A stretch of DNA of 64,000 bases from Streptomyces bobili (GTDB lineage Bacteria > Actinomycetota > Actinomycetes > Streptomycetales > Streptomycetaceae), in the NCBI RefSeq assembly GCF_002154575.1, contig NZ_MUBA01000056.1:16532-80531 (forward strand). The letters run 5' to 3'. The translations under genes and the position numbers were made by a program. The notes beneath the pieces are model-generated. The model did not search any database. It was not told the origin of the DNA and saw nothing but the letters and a program-made list of their open reading frames with translations. This document shows, piece after piece, positions 16,520 to 24,346 of the stretch; the first letter of the stretch is position 1; the number at the start of each line of letters is the position of its first letter.

Positions 16520-16578
16520 CTGGAGTGCGGCATCACTCCCCGCCCGTAAAAGCCACGACCCATACGTCGCAGACGGTT

Positions 16579-16607
16579 CCGCTCCCCGCGCACGCGGGGA
16601 TGGCGGT
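16579..16607 (+). repeat. Solitary type I-E CRISPR-repeat-like sequence
   Basis: GCTCCCCGCGCACGCGGGGA (16581-16600) followed by TGG matches the core of the 29-nt type I-E repeats common in Streptomyces, including the 7-bp CCCCGCG/CGCGGGG stem. Only one copy is present, with no second repeat or cas gene in the window. Either a relic of an array or a chance hairpin/terminator after the racemase gene. Confidence 0.35.
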
Positions 16608-16653
16608 TGGTCGGCCGGGAGCGGAGCGGGGCAGGCCCGCGTCTGGTACGGCA

Positions 16654-16690
16654 GCAGGGCCCGGACCACGCGTCGTGGTCCGGGCCCTGC
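16654..16690. terminator. Perfect 17-bp-stem bidirectional terminator
   Basis: GCAGGGCCCGGACCACG, loop CGT, CGTGGTCCGGGCCCTGC. It lies between the convergent racemase (+) and DUF6243 (-) genes, 34 bp past the latter's stop. Confidence 0.85.
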
Positions 16691-16723
16691 CCCATGCGGT
16701 GCCCACCCTGCGGTGGCGGTGCG

Positions 16724-16933
16724 TCAGCTGTGTGCGGTGTCGTCGCCGGTCTGCCCGGCGCCCTCAGCGGTGCCTGCCTTCTCGCGCATCTTGCGCAGCA
16801 GCTCCGCCTTCTGGTCGGCGGCACTCTGGCGGTCGAGGTTGCGGTGCGGACCGTTGTTCTGCCGTTCGGCGCGGGACAGCTTCTTGCGCTGGCCGCCGCC
16901 CATGCCCACGGGGTTGTTGATGTTCTTGCTCAC
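16724..16933 (-). CDS. DUF6243 family small protein
   Basis: Basic 69-aa Streptomyces protein of the DUF6243 type (MSKNINNPVGMGGGQRKKLSRAERQNN...). It is hydrophilic, with no signal or membrane segment, and a predicted helix at about 38-52 (ADQKAELLRKMREKA). The GTG start has GGGAGAA upstream. Function unknown. It is a single gene followed by a strong terminator. Confidence 0.88.
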   Translation of the reverse strand: MSKNINNPVGMGGGQRKKLSRAERQNNGPHRNLDRQSAADQKAELLRKMREKAGTAEGAGQTGDDTAHS

Positions 16934-17856
16934 GGGTTCTCCCGGAATGATGTGGAAGTGATCTACGGATTCATCGGTGGGGGACGGGCGCGGCTACGTC
17001 GAAGGACATCAGCAGGGGCCCATCACGCTCTCACTCGTGAATCGGCGTCTGGAAGAACATGACCAAGACGGTACCCGGTCCCGTCAGCTCCGTACACCAG
17101 GTTCTTCGCCGTCCCGGCGTCGGCGGAGTACGCCTGCTTGTCCAGTGCTGTCGCAAGCCTGTCGGTGATTGCCCGATGAGCCGTCGCCGGTCCAGCGCTC
17201 CCCGGATCAGCTGGCCGGCCCGTAGGGTTCTCGCACGCCGACTACCTGGAGCCGGTCGTCCGCCGGTACACACGGTAGGTATTGCCGGGGCACGACGCGT
17301 GACTCACCTGCCGGGAAGAAAGCCGCGGGCGCGTTCGTCGAGTTCGGCCGCGTGTAGGCCGCGGGCCGGGAGGGGCGAGGCCGCGGGCCCGAAGGGGCGA
17401 GGTCGCCCCTCATGCCGGTGCCGGCCTTGCGGGTGCGGACGGAGCGGACGCCGTCCATGCGGGCAACGGTGGCAGGACTGTACTGCTCGGTCACGGCCCG
17501 GTGATCACCCAGGGTTTCGTGGACCTTGGCCGTGCGGGAGTACACCGAGGCTGCCGACGGGCCCCAGCTATGGGCCTGGAACGGGACCTCGGAGCAAGCC
17601 CGCGCTTCCGCCGCCGTACGCCTCAGACGTCCTCCTGTGCGGACGCCGCATGGGCTCGCGCGAGGAGGGCGTCCATGCCGCGGAGGAAGACATCGACGTC
17701 ATCTCGAGTTGCCGCCTGTCGTAGGCGTCGAAGCTCGCTTCGACCACCGCATGAAACGACGCGCCGACCCGAGCAGGCCGCACGCCCTATGGACTGGCAG
17801 CACGTCGGCGCCACAGACCCATAGAGCCCCATGGATACGCGCAGACACACACCGTT
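16934..17856. other. 920-bp region without an intact gene
   Basis: No complete gene is recognised. Two minus-strand stretches read like remnants of coding sequence: 17038-17180 (RLATALDKQAYSADAG and TAKNLVYGADGTGYRLGHVL, not recognised) and 17450-17545 (VYSRTAKVHETLGDHRAVTE, TPR-like). Both are short and have no start or homologous context, so this looks like decayed DNA leading into the transposase tail at 17857. Confidence 0.4.
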
Positions 17857-17979
17857 CAGACCCGCGCCTTGCACGCCCACCTCCGGTGGCGCAACGCCAA
17901 CGCCCGCCGCCAGGACGTCCTGGTCGCCGAGCGCAAGGAACGCGGCCGCCTGCACAGCGAATCTGTCTGGGCTACTTGA
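17857..17979 (+). pseudogene. Transposase C-terminal fragment (IS630-like)
   Basis: Forty codons ending at TGA read ALHAHLRWRNANARRQDV, then LVAERKERGRLHSE, closely resembling the C-terminal tail of Streptomyces IS630-type DDE transposases (NAHLRWRNANARHPDVLAAQRRERARIRSE pattern). No catalytic core precedes it. Its 3' end overlaps the stop region of the DUF6368 gene, marking a rearrangement point. Confidence 0.45.
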
Positions 17980-18604
17980 CCAGCCGGAAGGCGGGGTGCC
18001 CAACCCAGGCCCGCAGGAACGCCGCCGATCCCAGCGCCATCCAGTCGTCGCCCGCGATCCCCAACACCCCCGGAAGGCCAGCGACGACCGACGCCTGGCC
18101 GTCCAACAGCTCGACATTGGCCACGCCCCCGATGACGTCCATGACAGCGGCGGTCAGCAGGGCCGTGGTCACGTGGTCGATCTCGCGATTGCAGCCCGCA
18201 CTGACATTGACGGCATGGGTCGGTCTGAAGCCGAGGATGGCCTCCACCTCGGGCTCGTCCGCGTGCTCAGCCTCGAAGGTGCTCTCGTCGCCGACGCCCG
18301 ACCCCATCAAGTAGACCAGGAAGGGCCGACGCCAGTCCTCGCGCTGCGGATTGAATCCCACCAGGGCTGTGAGTTCCTCGTCCGCGGAGGTGTTGCCGAG
18401 GAGTGGCAGCGGGTACGGCTTTCGCCAGTCCTTCTCTCGCCTGTCCTCGACGCCCAGTCGCTCTGCGGGCACGTTGACGTCGAAGAACCCGGGCCGCTTC
18501 TCGTCGAAGTGGGAGGAGAGCCCCACCATCAACGCGCGGAACTCCCGCAGCACAGCCGGGGAGAGCGGCTCCGCCAACTCGATCACCAAGGTCGGACCAG
18601 ACAT
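17972..18604 (-). CDS. DUF6368 family protein
   Basis: Cytosolic protein of 210 aa resembling the DUF6368 family of Streptomyces (MSGPTLVIELAEPLSPAVLREFRALM at the N-terminus; FRPTHAVNVSAGCNREIDHVTTALLTAAVMDVIGGVANVELL in the C-terminal half; last part FLRAWVGHPAFRLVK). No catalytic motif is visible. Such proteins often occur near polymorphic toxin or SMI1/KNR4-like genes, but nothing here proves that role. Function unknown. Confidence 0.75.
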   Translation of the reverse strand: MSGPTLVIELAEPLSPAVLREFRALMVGLSSHFDEKRPGFFDVNVPAERLGVEDRREKDWRKPYPLPLLGNTSADEELTALVGFNPQREDWRRPFLVYLMGSGVGDESTFEAEHADEPEVEAILGFRPTHAVNVSAGCNREIDHVTTALLTAAVMDVIGGVANVELLDGQASVVAGLPGVLGIAGDDWMALGSAAFLRAWVGHPAFRLVK

Positions 18605-18715
18605 GCTGGAAGCCTAGTTTGATCGGCTCCGCGACCGCTCGCATTGTTCCCACACCGAGTCCAGCCGGTCCGAGCACCGACGCCGCCAACCCGGCGAACC
18701 TGTGCGGTCAGAGCA

Positions 18716-19885
18716 CTAGGCGTCCTGCGCGAGTGCTTCTTCAACGGTGCGGGACAGGACGTGTGTGGCTTCCTCGTGCGAAAGCCGCACACTGCGCACG
18801 GCACGGATGCCGTACTCCGAAACGGAGCAGTGGACGGTGCAGTCGTAGCCGCCGTCGGTTTCCTCGACAGTCACGTGCATGTGCAAGAGCCAGTCACAGT
18901 CCTGGGCACCCCAGACCAGGTGCAGGTGGCGGCGTAGTGCGGCGAGCCTGTGGTGGGGCGGCAGACTGCGCTCGGTACGGCAGTCGTCGCATTGCAGCAG
19001 GTGCTGCAGGCTGCCGGGCCGGGCCAGGAACTCCTTGCCCTGCCCTTCCATCGTGTTGCAACTGCCGCACAGAGGGCCGCGGATCAGGCCGTGGGCGTGG
19101 CAGTGGTCCCAGTCGGTGGCGGGGCGGGCCGTCTCGCAGACCACACACAGGAAGTTGGCTGCGCTAGGGCCGTGTTCACGGACACGGACGTAGGCGGCCC
19201 CCTGCAGTTCCCGGCGGTAGCGGCGCAGCCTCGAGACCGCACAGGCAGGACAGATGATCCTCCAGCCAATGGCGGTCGGGGTGCGCCAGCTGCCATCGGG
19301 GCTGAGGGCTCCGCAGCCGTCACAATGCTGCTCGGCGGCCTGGAGTCCGCTCTCGCGCTCATCTCGCTGATCGAGGATGCAGGCGAGGGTGCGGGGGATC
19401 ATCCAAGCCGCGTCGGCCCACACGAGTGCACGCACGGGCAGCGTGCACGCGATGGTGTAGTGCTGGTATCGCCGGAGCAGGCAATCGGGGTGGGTGTGAC
19501 GGGGCTGCTGTGCGGCTGCCTGCGGAGGGTGGCACCGGCAGCCGTAGCTCGCTCCCGCGCGGTCGACGACACGCTGCGTCTCGGTACGCCAGCCGGTGTG
19601 TGTGAAGTCCTCCGTCCTCCGCGCGTCTTGCTGAGCGCGCTCCAGGCACACGAGGTCTTCGGGGTCCCAGGGCAGTTCCGCCACCGTGCGCCCCGCGCGC
19701 AGCACGGCCTCTGGTACGAACCGCCACTGGCGGGCGGATTTGTAGGCGCGCACCGGTACGTGCCCGAAGAAGACGAAGTCATGCGGAGCCCGGTCCTTAC
19801 GCCGGAACCGCTCGCAAGCCAGCGGGATCGGGCAGGCGCGTGTCGCGTCGGCCAAATACCACGCCGCTGCCTTTTGAGTGAGCAC
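18716..19885 (-). CDS. Endonuclease VII-like protein
   Basis: About 389 aa from a GTG at 19885. The frame is open for another 300 bp, but that part translates the sulfur-operon operators and is rejected; no good Shine-Dalgarno supports any start. A recombination endonuclease VII-like domain (PF02945) sits at about 265-310: CVVCETARPATDWDHCHAHGLIRG then PLCGSCNTMEG, with the DHCH metal/catalytic motif and paired Cys ligands. Other CxxC pairs (CDGCG, CPAC, CDDC) suggest additional zinc knuckles, and a C-terminal domain (about 330-389) is unassigned. Family members cleave branched DNA in phages. Lone copy here, role unknown. Confidence 0.7.
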   Translation of the reverse strand: MLTQKAAAWYLADATRACPIPLACERFRRKDRAPHDFVFFGHVPVRAYKSARQWRFVPEAVLRAGRTVAELPWDPEDLVCLERAQQDARRTEDFTHTGWRTETQRVVDRAGASYGCRCHPPQAAAQQPRHTHPDCLLRRYQHYTIACTLPVRALVWADAAWMIPRTLACILDQRDERESGLQAAEQHCDGCGALSPDGSWRTPTAIGWRIICPACAVSRLRRYRRELQGAAYVRVREHGPSAANFLCVVCETARPATDWDHCHAHGLIRGPLCGSCNTMEGQGKEFLARPGSLQHLLQCDDCRTERSLPPHHRLAALRRHLHLVWGAQDCDWLLHMHVTVEETDGGYDCTVHCSVSEYGIRAVRSVRLSHEEATHVLSRTVEEALAQDA

Positions 19886-20069
19886 CCGGCCAGCATGGCA
19901 CCCACCACTGACAACGAGGGAAGCGTGGGTTGAAGAGGGGCGACGAACCCGGCGGGCGTGTCGAGTTGGCGATATGCCCGCCACTGCGCCTCCACCCTCT
20001 CTCGCTCGGCCGCGGCGCTCGGGCGGTACAAGCTGCCGTATCCCCCGCCGACTGAACCTGGCGTTCGGA

Positions 20070-20085
20070 ATACCCCCTGGGGTAT
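20070..20085. promoter_or_regulatory. CsoR/CstR-type operator 1
   Basis: ATACCCC-CT-GGGGTAT, a perfect 16-bp palindrome of the form known for CsoR-family (copper) and CstR (persulfide) repressors. A candidate -10 box TAAGGT follows at 20092-20097, so the site overlaps the promoter of the sulfur operon. Confidence 0.8.
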
Positions 20086-20106
20086 ACCTGTTAAGGTGAG
20101 TGTCCG

Positions 20107-20122
20107 ATACCCCAGGGGGTAT
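20107..20122. promoter_or_regulatory. CsoR/CstR-type operator 2
   Basis: ATACCCC-AG-GGGGTAT, with the same arms as operator 1 and 37 bp away centre to centre, placed in the expected 5' leader ahead of the GTG at 20148. Confidence 0.8.
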
Positions 20123-20147
20123 CCCTGTCAAAGAGGAGTCGTCAGCC

Positions 20148-21521
20148 GTGTTCTTCGTCGACACCCTGGAATTCGAGGGCCTGGGCAACCGGAGCTACCT
20201 GACCGGCGGAACCCATGCCGCTGTGGTCGTAGACCCGCCGCGCGACATCGACCAGGTCATTGCCGCAGCGGCCCGCCGCGGGGTCCGCATCGCTTTCGTG
20301 GCCGAGACCCATGTCCACAACGACTACGTCACCGGCGGTCTGGAGCTGGCCCGCGTCACCGGTGCCCAGTACCTGGTGCCGGCCGGGGCGTGCGTGTCGT
20401 TCACCCGCACCCCCGTCGCCGACGGCGACGCGGTGACGGTGGACGAGGGTCTGGTGCTGCGCGCGATCGCCACCCCGGGGCACACCCCGCACCACACCTC
20501 CTACGCCCTGACCGAGGACGGGCGCAATGTGGCGGCGTTCACCGGCGGCTCGCTGCTGATCGGCACCGTGGGCCGCCCGGACTTGGTCGAGCCGCGGCTC
20601 ACCGAGCAGCTGGCACGCGCCCAGCACGCCTCCGCCCACCGGCTCGCCGGCGAGCTGGATGACGAGGTGCCGGTGCTGCCCACCCATGGGTTCGGCAGCT
20701 TCTGTTCCACGTCCCAGGCCGAGGGGGACGCGACGACGATCGGCAAGGAGCGCGAGACCAACGACGCGCTGACCTTGGACGTGGACACCTTCGTCACCCA
20801 GATGCTCGCTGGGCTGGACGACGTGCCCGCGTACTACGTGCACATGGGCCCGGCCAACGCCGCAGGTCCCGCGCCGGTCGACCTCACCCCGCCGCGGCAT
20901 GCGGACGCCGAGGAGATCGCCTCCCGGCTGGCCGCGGGCGAGTGGGTGGTGGACCTGCGCAGCCGCACGGCCTTCGCCGAGGGACACGTGGCCGGGTCGT
21001 ACAACTTCGAGGGCGAGGGCAAGCTCGCCACCTACCTGGCCTGGCTGATCCCTTGGGGCAAGCCCGTCACGCTGCTGGCCGAGACCCCGGAGCGGATCAG
21101 CGCCGCGCAGCGGGAACTGGTGCGGGTGGGCATCGACCGCCCGGCCGCCGCCGCCACCGGTGACCCGGCCGCCTGGGCCCGCGGGAGCGAGCACCTCGCC
21201 TCCTTCCCACGTGCCCGCTTCGCCGACCTCGCGGATGTCCGTGAGCATGGCGACGTGGTCGTTCTGGACGTGCGCCGGGACTTGGAGCGTGCGGGCGGTT
21301 ACCTCGACGGCTCGGTCCACATCCCGATCCACGAGCTGCACGGCCGCATCGGCGAGGTGCCGGACGGGGAGGTGTGGGTGCACTGCGCCGGCGGCATGCG
21401 CGCGGCGATCGCCGCCTCCCTGCTGGATGCCGCCGGCCGCGCCGTGGTCGCCGTCGACGACGGCTTCGACGCCGCCACCGATGCGGGACTGGCCCTCACC
21501 CACCCCGACGGCACCCACTGA
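20148..21521 (+). CDS. MBL-fold persulfide dioxygenase-like protein with two rhodanese domains
   Basis: 457 aa from the GTG at 20148 (AGAGGAG upstream; earlier start would lie inside an operator). N-terminal metallo-beta-lactamase domain (1-240) with ETHVHNDY (His55, His57, Asp59) and PGHTPHH (His112), as in ETHE1/CstB persulfide dioxygenases. The usual metal ligand Asp in FTGD is Gly here (FTGGSLLIGTVGRPDL). Rhodanese 1 (about 265-350) lacks a catalytic Cys; rhodanese 2 (about 370-450) has VHCAGGMRA. First gene of an operon with a rhodanese and a TauE exporter. Oxidation of glutathione- or mycothiol-type persulfide to sulfite is the family role; activity of this variant is uncertain. Confidence 0.88.
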   Translation: MFFVDTLEFEGLGNRSYLTGGTHAAVVVDPPRDIDQVIAAAARRGVRIAFVAETHVHNDYVTGGLELARVTGAQYLVPAGACVSFTRTPVADGDAVTVDEGLVLRAIATPGHTPHHTSYALTEDGRNVAAFTGGSLLIGTVGRPDLVEPRLTEQLARAQHASAHRLAGELDDEVPVLPTHGFGSFCSTSQAEGDATTIGKERETNDALTLDVDTFVTQMLAGLDDVPAYYVHMGPANAAGPAPVDLTPPRHADAEEIASRLAAGEWVVDLRSRTAFAEGHVAGSYNFEGEGKLATYLAWLIPWGKPVTLLAETPERISAAQRELVRVGIDRPAAAATGDPAAWARGSEHLASFPRARFADLADVREHGDVVVLDVRRDLERAGGYLDGSVHIPIHELHGRIGEVPDGEVWVHCAGGMRAAIAASLLDAAGRAVVAVDDGFDAATDAGLALTHPDGTH

Positions 21522-21560
21522 CACGCGCCTCCGCGCCATCCCCACGAAAGTGATCAAACG

Positions 21561-21923
21561 ATGTTCTCGCTTCTCCGCCGCGGCCCCGGCCGCCTCACCC
21601 CCCAGCAGGCCCGTCAGCGGACCGGCGAAGGCACCGCTGTCCTGCTGGACGTCCGCGAAGCACCGGAGTGGAACGCCGGGCACGCGCCCGACGCCCAGCA
21701 CCTGCCGCTTTCCCGCCTGGCAGCAGGGGCACCGCTCCCGGCAGCCGCGCAGGGCAGGCCGGTGGTCACGATCTGCCGCTCCGGTCACCGCTCCCAGCAG
21801 GCAGCCAAACTGCTCGCCGGACGCGGCGTCCAAGCCTCGGACGTCACCGGCGGCATGACCGCCTGGGCACGTGCGGGCCTGCCGGTCACCGCTCAGGACG
21901 GCAGCGGCGGTGTCATAGCGTGA
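21561..21923 (+). CDS. Single-domain rhodanese sulfurtransferase
   Basis: 120-aa rhodanese. The CDxREAPEW-type strand (LLDVREAPEWNAGHAPDAQHLPL) and the active-site loop CRSGHRS (Cys at about residue 72) are intact. It transfers sulfane sulfur, here most likely from persulfides handled by the upstream MBL protein. It lies 40 bp downstream of that gene and overlaps the exporter start by 4 bp (GTGA). Confidence 0.93.
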   Translation: MFSLLRRGPGRLTPQQARQRTGEGTAVLLDVREAPEWNAGHAPDAQHLPLSRLAAGAPLPAAAQGRPVVTICRSGHRSQQAAKLLAGRGVQASDVTGGMTAWARAGLPVTAQDGSGGVIA

Positions 21924-22672
21924 GTGCGCTGGTCCTGGCCCTGATCGCGGGGGCCTTGGTCGGACTCGCGCTCGGCGCGCTCGGCGGGGGCGGCAGCGTC
22001 CTGGCCGTCCCGGCACTGATCTACCTGCTCGGCTTCACCCCCGCCGCCGCCACCACCGCCAGCCTGATCATCGTCACCGCCACCTCGCTCACCGCCCTGT
22101 ACGCCCACGCCCGCACCGGCAACGTCCGCTGGAAAGCCGGCGCCCTGTTCGCCGCGGCCGGACCCCTGCCCGCCGCCGCGGCCGGAGCCGCCGCCTCCCG
22201 TCTGCCCCAGCCCGTGCTGACCGCGGCGTTCGCGGCCGTCGCCGCACTCGCCGCCGTCACGATGCTCCGCCCCAGCCGCGCCACCGCCGCCCCGGCGGCC
22301 GACGGGGCAAAGCCCGTCAAGGCAGCCGGCACCGGCGCGGGACTGGGCGCGCTGACCGGTCTGCTCGGCGTCGGGGGAGGCTTCCTCGCCGTCCCGGCCC
22401 TGGTCACCGTGCTGGCATTCGAGATGCAGGCCGCCGTCGGCACCAGCCTGCTGGTCATCTCAGCGAACTCGCTGGCATCCCTGGCCGCACGCGGCGCCGG
22501 CACAGCGGGTATCGACTGGACGGTGATCGGCCCCTTCACCGGGGCGGCGATCCTCGGCGCGTGGGACGGCAAACGCCTGGCGGCCAAGGTCACCGGCACC
22601 CTGCTGCAGCAAACCTTCGCCGTCGTACTGCTGGCCGTGGCGGCCTTCATGCTCATCGACGCTCTCACCTGA
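21920..22672 (+). CDS. TauE/SafE family sulfite/organosulfur exporter
   Basis: Integral membrane protein of 250 aa from the GTG at 21920, with about eight hydrophobic segments and the two repeated glycine-rich TauE motifs (ALGGGGSVLAVPALIYLLG near the N-terminus; GLLGVGGGFLAVPALVTVL near 145). Family members export sulfite or sulfonates. In this operon it would remove the sulfite produced from persulfide. It is translationally coupled to the rhodanese, and the last gene under the double CsoR/CstR operator. Confidence 0.92.
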   Translation: MSALVLALIAGALVGLALGALGGGGSVLAVPALIYLLGFTPAAATTASLIIVTATSLTALYAHARTGNVRWKAGALFAAAGPLPAAAAGAAASRLPQPVLTAAFAAVAALAAVTMLRPSRATAAPAADGAKPVKAAGTGAGLGALTGLLGVGGGFLAVPALVTVLAFEMQAAVGTSLLVISANSLASLAARGAGTAGIDWTVIGPFTGAAILGAWDGKRLAAKVTGTLLQQTFAVVLLAVAAFMLIDALT

Positions 22673-22789
22673 CCGGCCGGACGAGCGACCGGGTGGCACT
22701 GCCCACATGGGTCGGGCCGGTGGAAGAAGCAGCTGCACCGACCAGGTGCGCATCTGCTCCCCCTCACCGGAAGCGGCCATGTCCACAGC

Positions 22790-22990
22790 GGTCAGACAGT
22801 GCCGCAGGCCGGCCGCGATGATCGCGAAACCCGCCTGTCCAGAGAACCGACCGTTATCGACGTACGCACCACCGGCGAATACGCCCCGGCCACCTGCCCG
22901 GCGCCCACAACATCCCCGTCGACCAGCTCGACACCACCCTGCCGCCGCGAAGGCCGCCACAGCCGCGGCGAACTCCTCATGGGGGACGCG
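22790..22990 (+). pseudogene. Frameshifted rhodanese remnant
   Basis: RLSREPTVIDVRTTGEYAP starts in one frame; after a 1-nt shift the sequence continues GHLPGAHNIPVDQLDTTLPP. That is the N-terminal half of a rhodanese domain; the Cys loop is missing. It lies just after the intact sulfur operon and is probably a decayed fourth member. Confidence 0.65.
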
Positions 22991-23105
22991 GCTGGGAACT
23001 GGCCGGGCAACTCCCGCGGCTTGTGCGCGTTGTGTGCTTCGCGTCCCTGAGAGGGAGGTTCCCGGTCTAGGCTTTCCCAGCAAGGGTGTGGATAGGGGGC
23101 TGCTG

Positions 23106-23438
23106 GTGGACCAGCAATGGCCGGAAGGTCCGAACGCCGATCCCGATGCGGCGAGAGAGCGCTACAACGCGGACATGCGGGCGTCGCGGGGTGCGATACG
23201 AGAGCTGTTCCGGGTGGAACTGCCCGTCGCGCACCTGGGCCTGATGCTCGTTGCCATAGCGACTGTGTATGTCAGCGTGGTCTGGTCCCCCAAGACGGGA
23301 GTGATCATCGCAGGAGGCTTCGCGGCGCTGTTCGCCGTCGCTCTGGCTGTGGCACTCCTGTCGGGCAGGCGAGGGTGGGGTGCAGCGCGCGCCGCATACA
23401 AGTTCACCTTCGGCTGGGCCAACTGGATCACGCCCTAG
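23106..23438 (+). CDS. Small two-helix membrane protein
   Basis: 110 aa from a GTG with GGGGG six bases upstream; another GTG 18 bp earlier is possible. The soluble N-terminus (about 1-40, RERYNADMRASRGAIRELF) is followed by two hydrophobic helices (VAHLGLMLVAIATVYVSVVW; GVIIAGGFAALFAVALAVALL) and a basic/aromatic tail. No family recognised. The upstream part of its open frame is the rhodanese remnant and is excluded. Confidence 0.65.
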   Translation: MDQQWPEGPNADPDAARERYNADMRASRGAIRELFRVELPVAHLGLMLVAIATVYVSVVWSPKTGVIIAGGFAALFAVALAVALLSGRRGWGAARAAYKFTFGWANWITP

Positions 23439-23502
23439 GCATCCTGACGGCCCGTACGACTCTGGGGATGATAGAGGCCGGGATTCAGAGCAGCGCGCCG
23501 CA

Positions 23503-23880
23503 CTACATCGGTTCGACGAGGGCGGCCCGCCATTCAGGCTGCGGGTCCGCTCCCAGGCTCGTCCAGTACTCCGTTCCACGGACGATCTGCCCGTCACGGA
23601 CGGTCCAGAACGATGCTGCGCGGAAGACGCCAAGACTGTCGTGTGGCACCTCGACTTCGGAGACGACTTCGTCGCCCTCGGCCACCACCTTGAGCACTCG
23701 AATCGACCAGCCCTGCGGGTATTCACGGTTCACCGTGACGAAGTTTTCCCGGCCGACGATGCGTTCGAGGCTGATCGGCCACTCGACTATGACATCCTCC
23801 GCGATCAACTCGGCGACGCCTGCCCAGTCACGAGCCTGGATCCGGTCCCACAGGGTCTCAATCACCTTCGAAGATTCCAT
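23503..23880 (-). CDS. SnoaL-like / NTF2-family protein
   Basis: 125 aa starting at ATG 23880: KVIETLWDRIQARDWAGVAELIAEDVIVEWP at the N-terminus and FWTVRDGQIVRGTEYW near the C-terminus, the typical NTF2-like polyketide-cyclase/limonene-epoxide-hydrolase-like fold. The reading frame continues unbroken upstream into an SMI1/KNR4 fragment, so the protein may be made as a fusion of 210 aa. The ATG at 23880 has no clear Shine-Dalgarno, whereas the one at 24135 has GAGAGAAGA. Small-molecule ligand unknown. Confidence 0.75.
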   Translation of the reverse strand: MESSKVIETLWDRIQARDWAGVAELIAEDVIVEWPISLERIVGRENFVTVNREYPQGWSIRVLKVVAEGDEVVSEVEVPHDSLGVFRAASFWTVRDGQIVRGTEYWTSLGADPQPEWRAALVEPM

Positions 23881-24135
23881 CGACGGAGCGTCCCACAGCG
23901 GTCTGACAGAAGCCACGGCGGCCGTGCGCTGTATCCGACGGCGTCTGGTGACGAACTGCCGATAGGCGTCGGGCACGGCGATGTCGTGCTTGGCCGCAAA
24001 CGCAGCGACGCGTGCTTCCGCAAGCTTCGGACCGAGGCGAAACTCGTGTTTCTCTTCCCCGAAGGAGTGGCTGCGCAGGGGTTGGAATGGGATCTCGGCC
24101 AGCTTGCGACGCAGTCGGGGTATGCGGGCATCCAT
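23881..24135 (-). pseudogene. Truncated SMI1/KNR4-like N-terminus, in frame with SnoaL gene
   Basis: Eighty-five codons: RLRRKLAEIPFQPLRSHSFG, then EARVAAFAAKHDIAVPDAYRQFVT is the start of an SMI1/KNR4 (SUKH) domain. The rest of the domain, beginning at the usual Gly-rich WP loop, is gone, and the frame runs straight into the SnoaL protein. SUKH proteins are often immunity proteins of polymorphic toxins; this copy cannot fold as a full domain. Confidence 0.6.
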
Positions 24136-24346
24136 GATGCGTCTTCTCTCATTCCCCTCACCCTGTTCGTAGCTGTGAGCGTCCACGTCTTCGGTTCTGC
24201 CGCTGATCTTGTGACTGGTTGCCAGCTCATCGTGAGCGGCTGCGAAACTGGGCAACTGCCGTGCCGATGACTGATGGGACCCGGTAGGGTTGTGATCTTC
24301 GGTTGGCGGAAGCCACCCGGAGTCCCCCTGAGGCTGTGCCGACACG

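Noticed and set aside
16561..16720. A CRISPR array
   Set aside because: Only one repeat-like unit; no second copy, spacer or cas gene.
20142..22016. 624-codon minus-strand frame over the sulfur operon
   Set aside because: Shadow of three clearly coding plus-strand genes.
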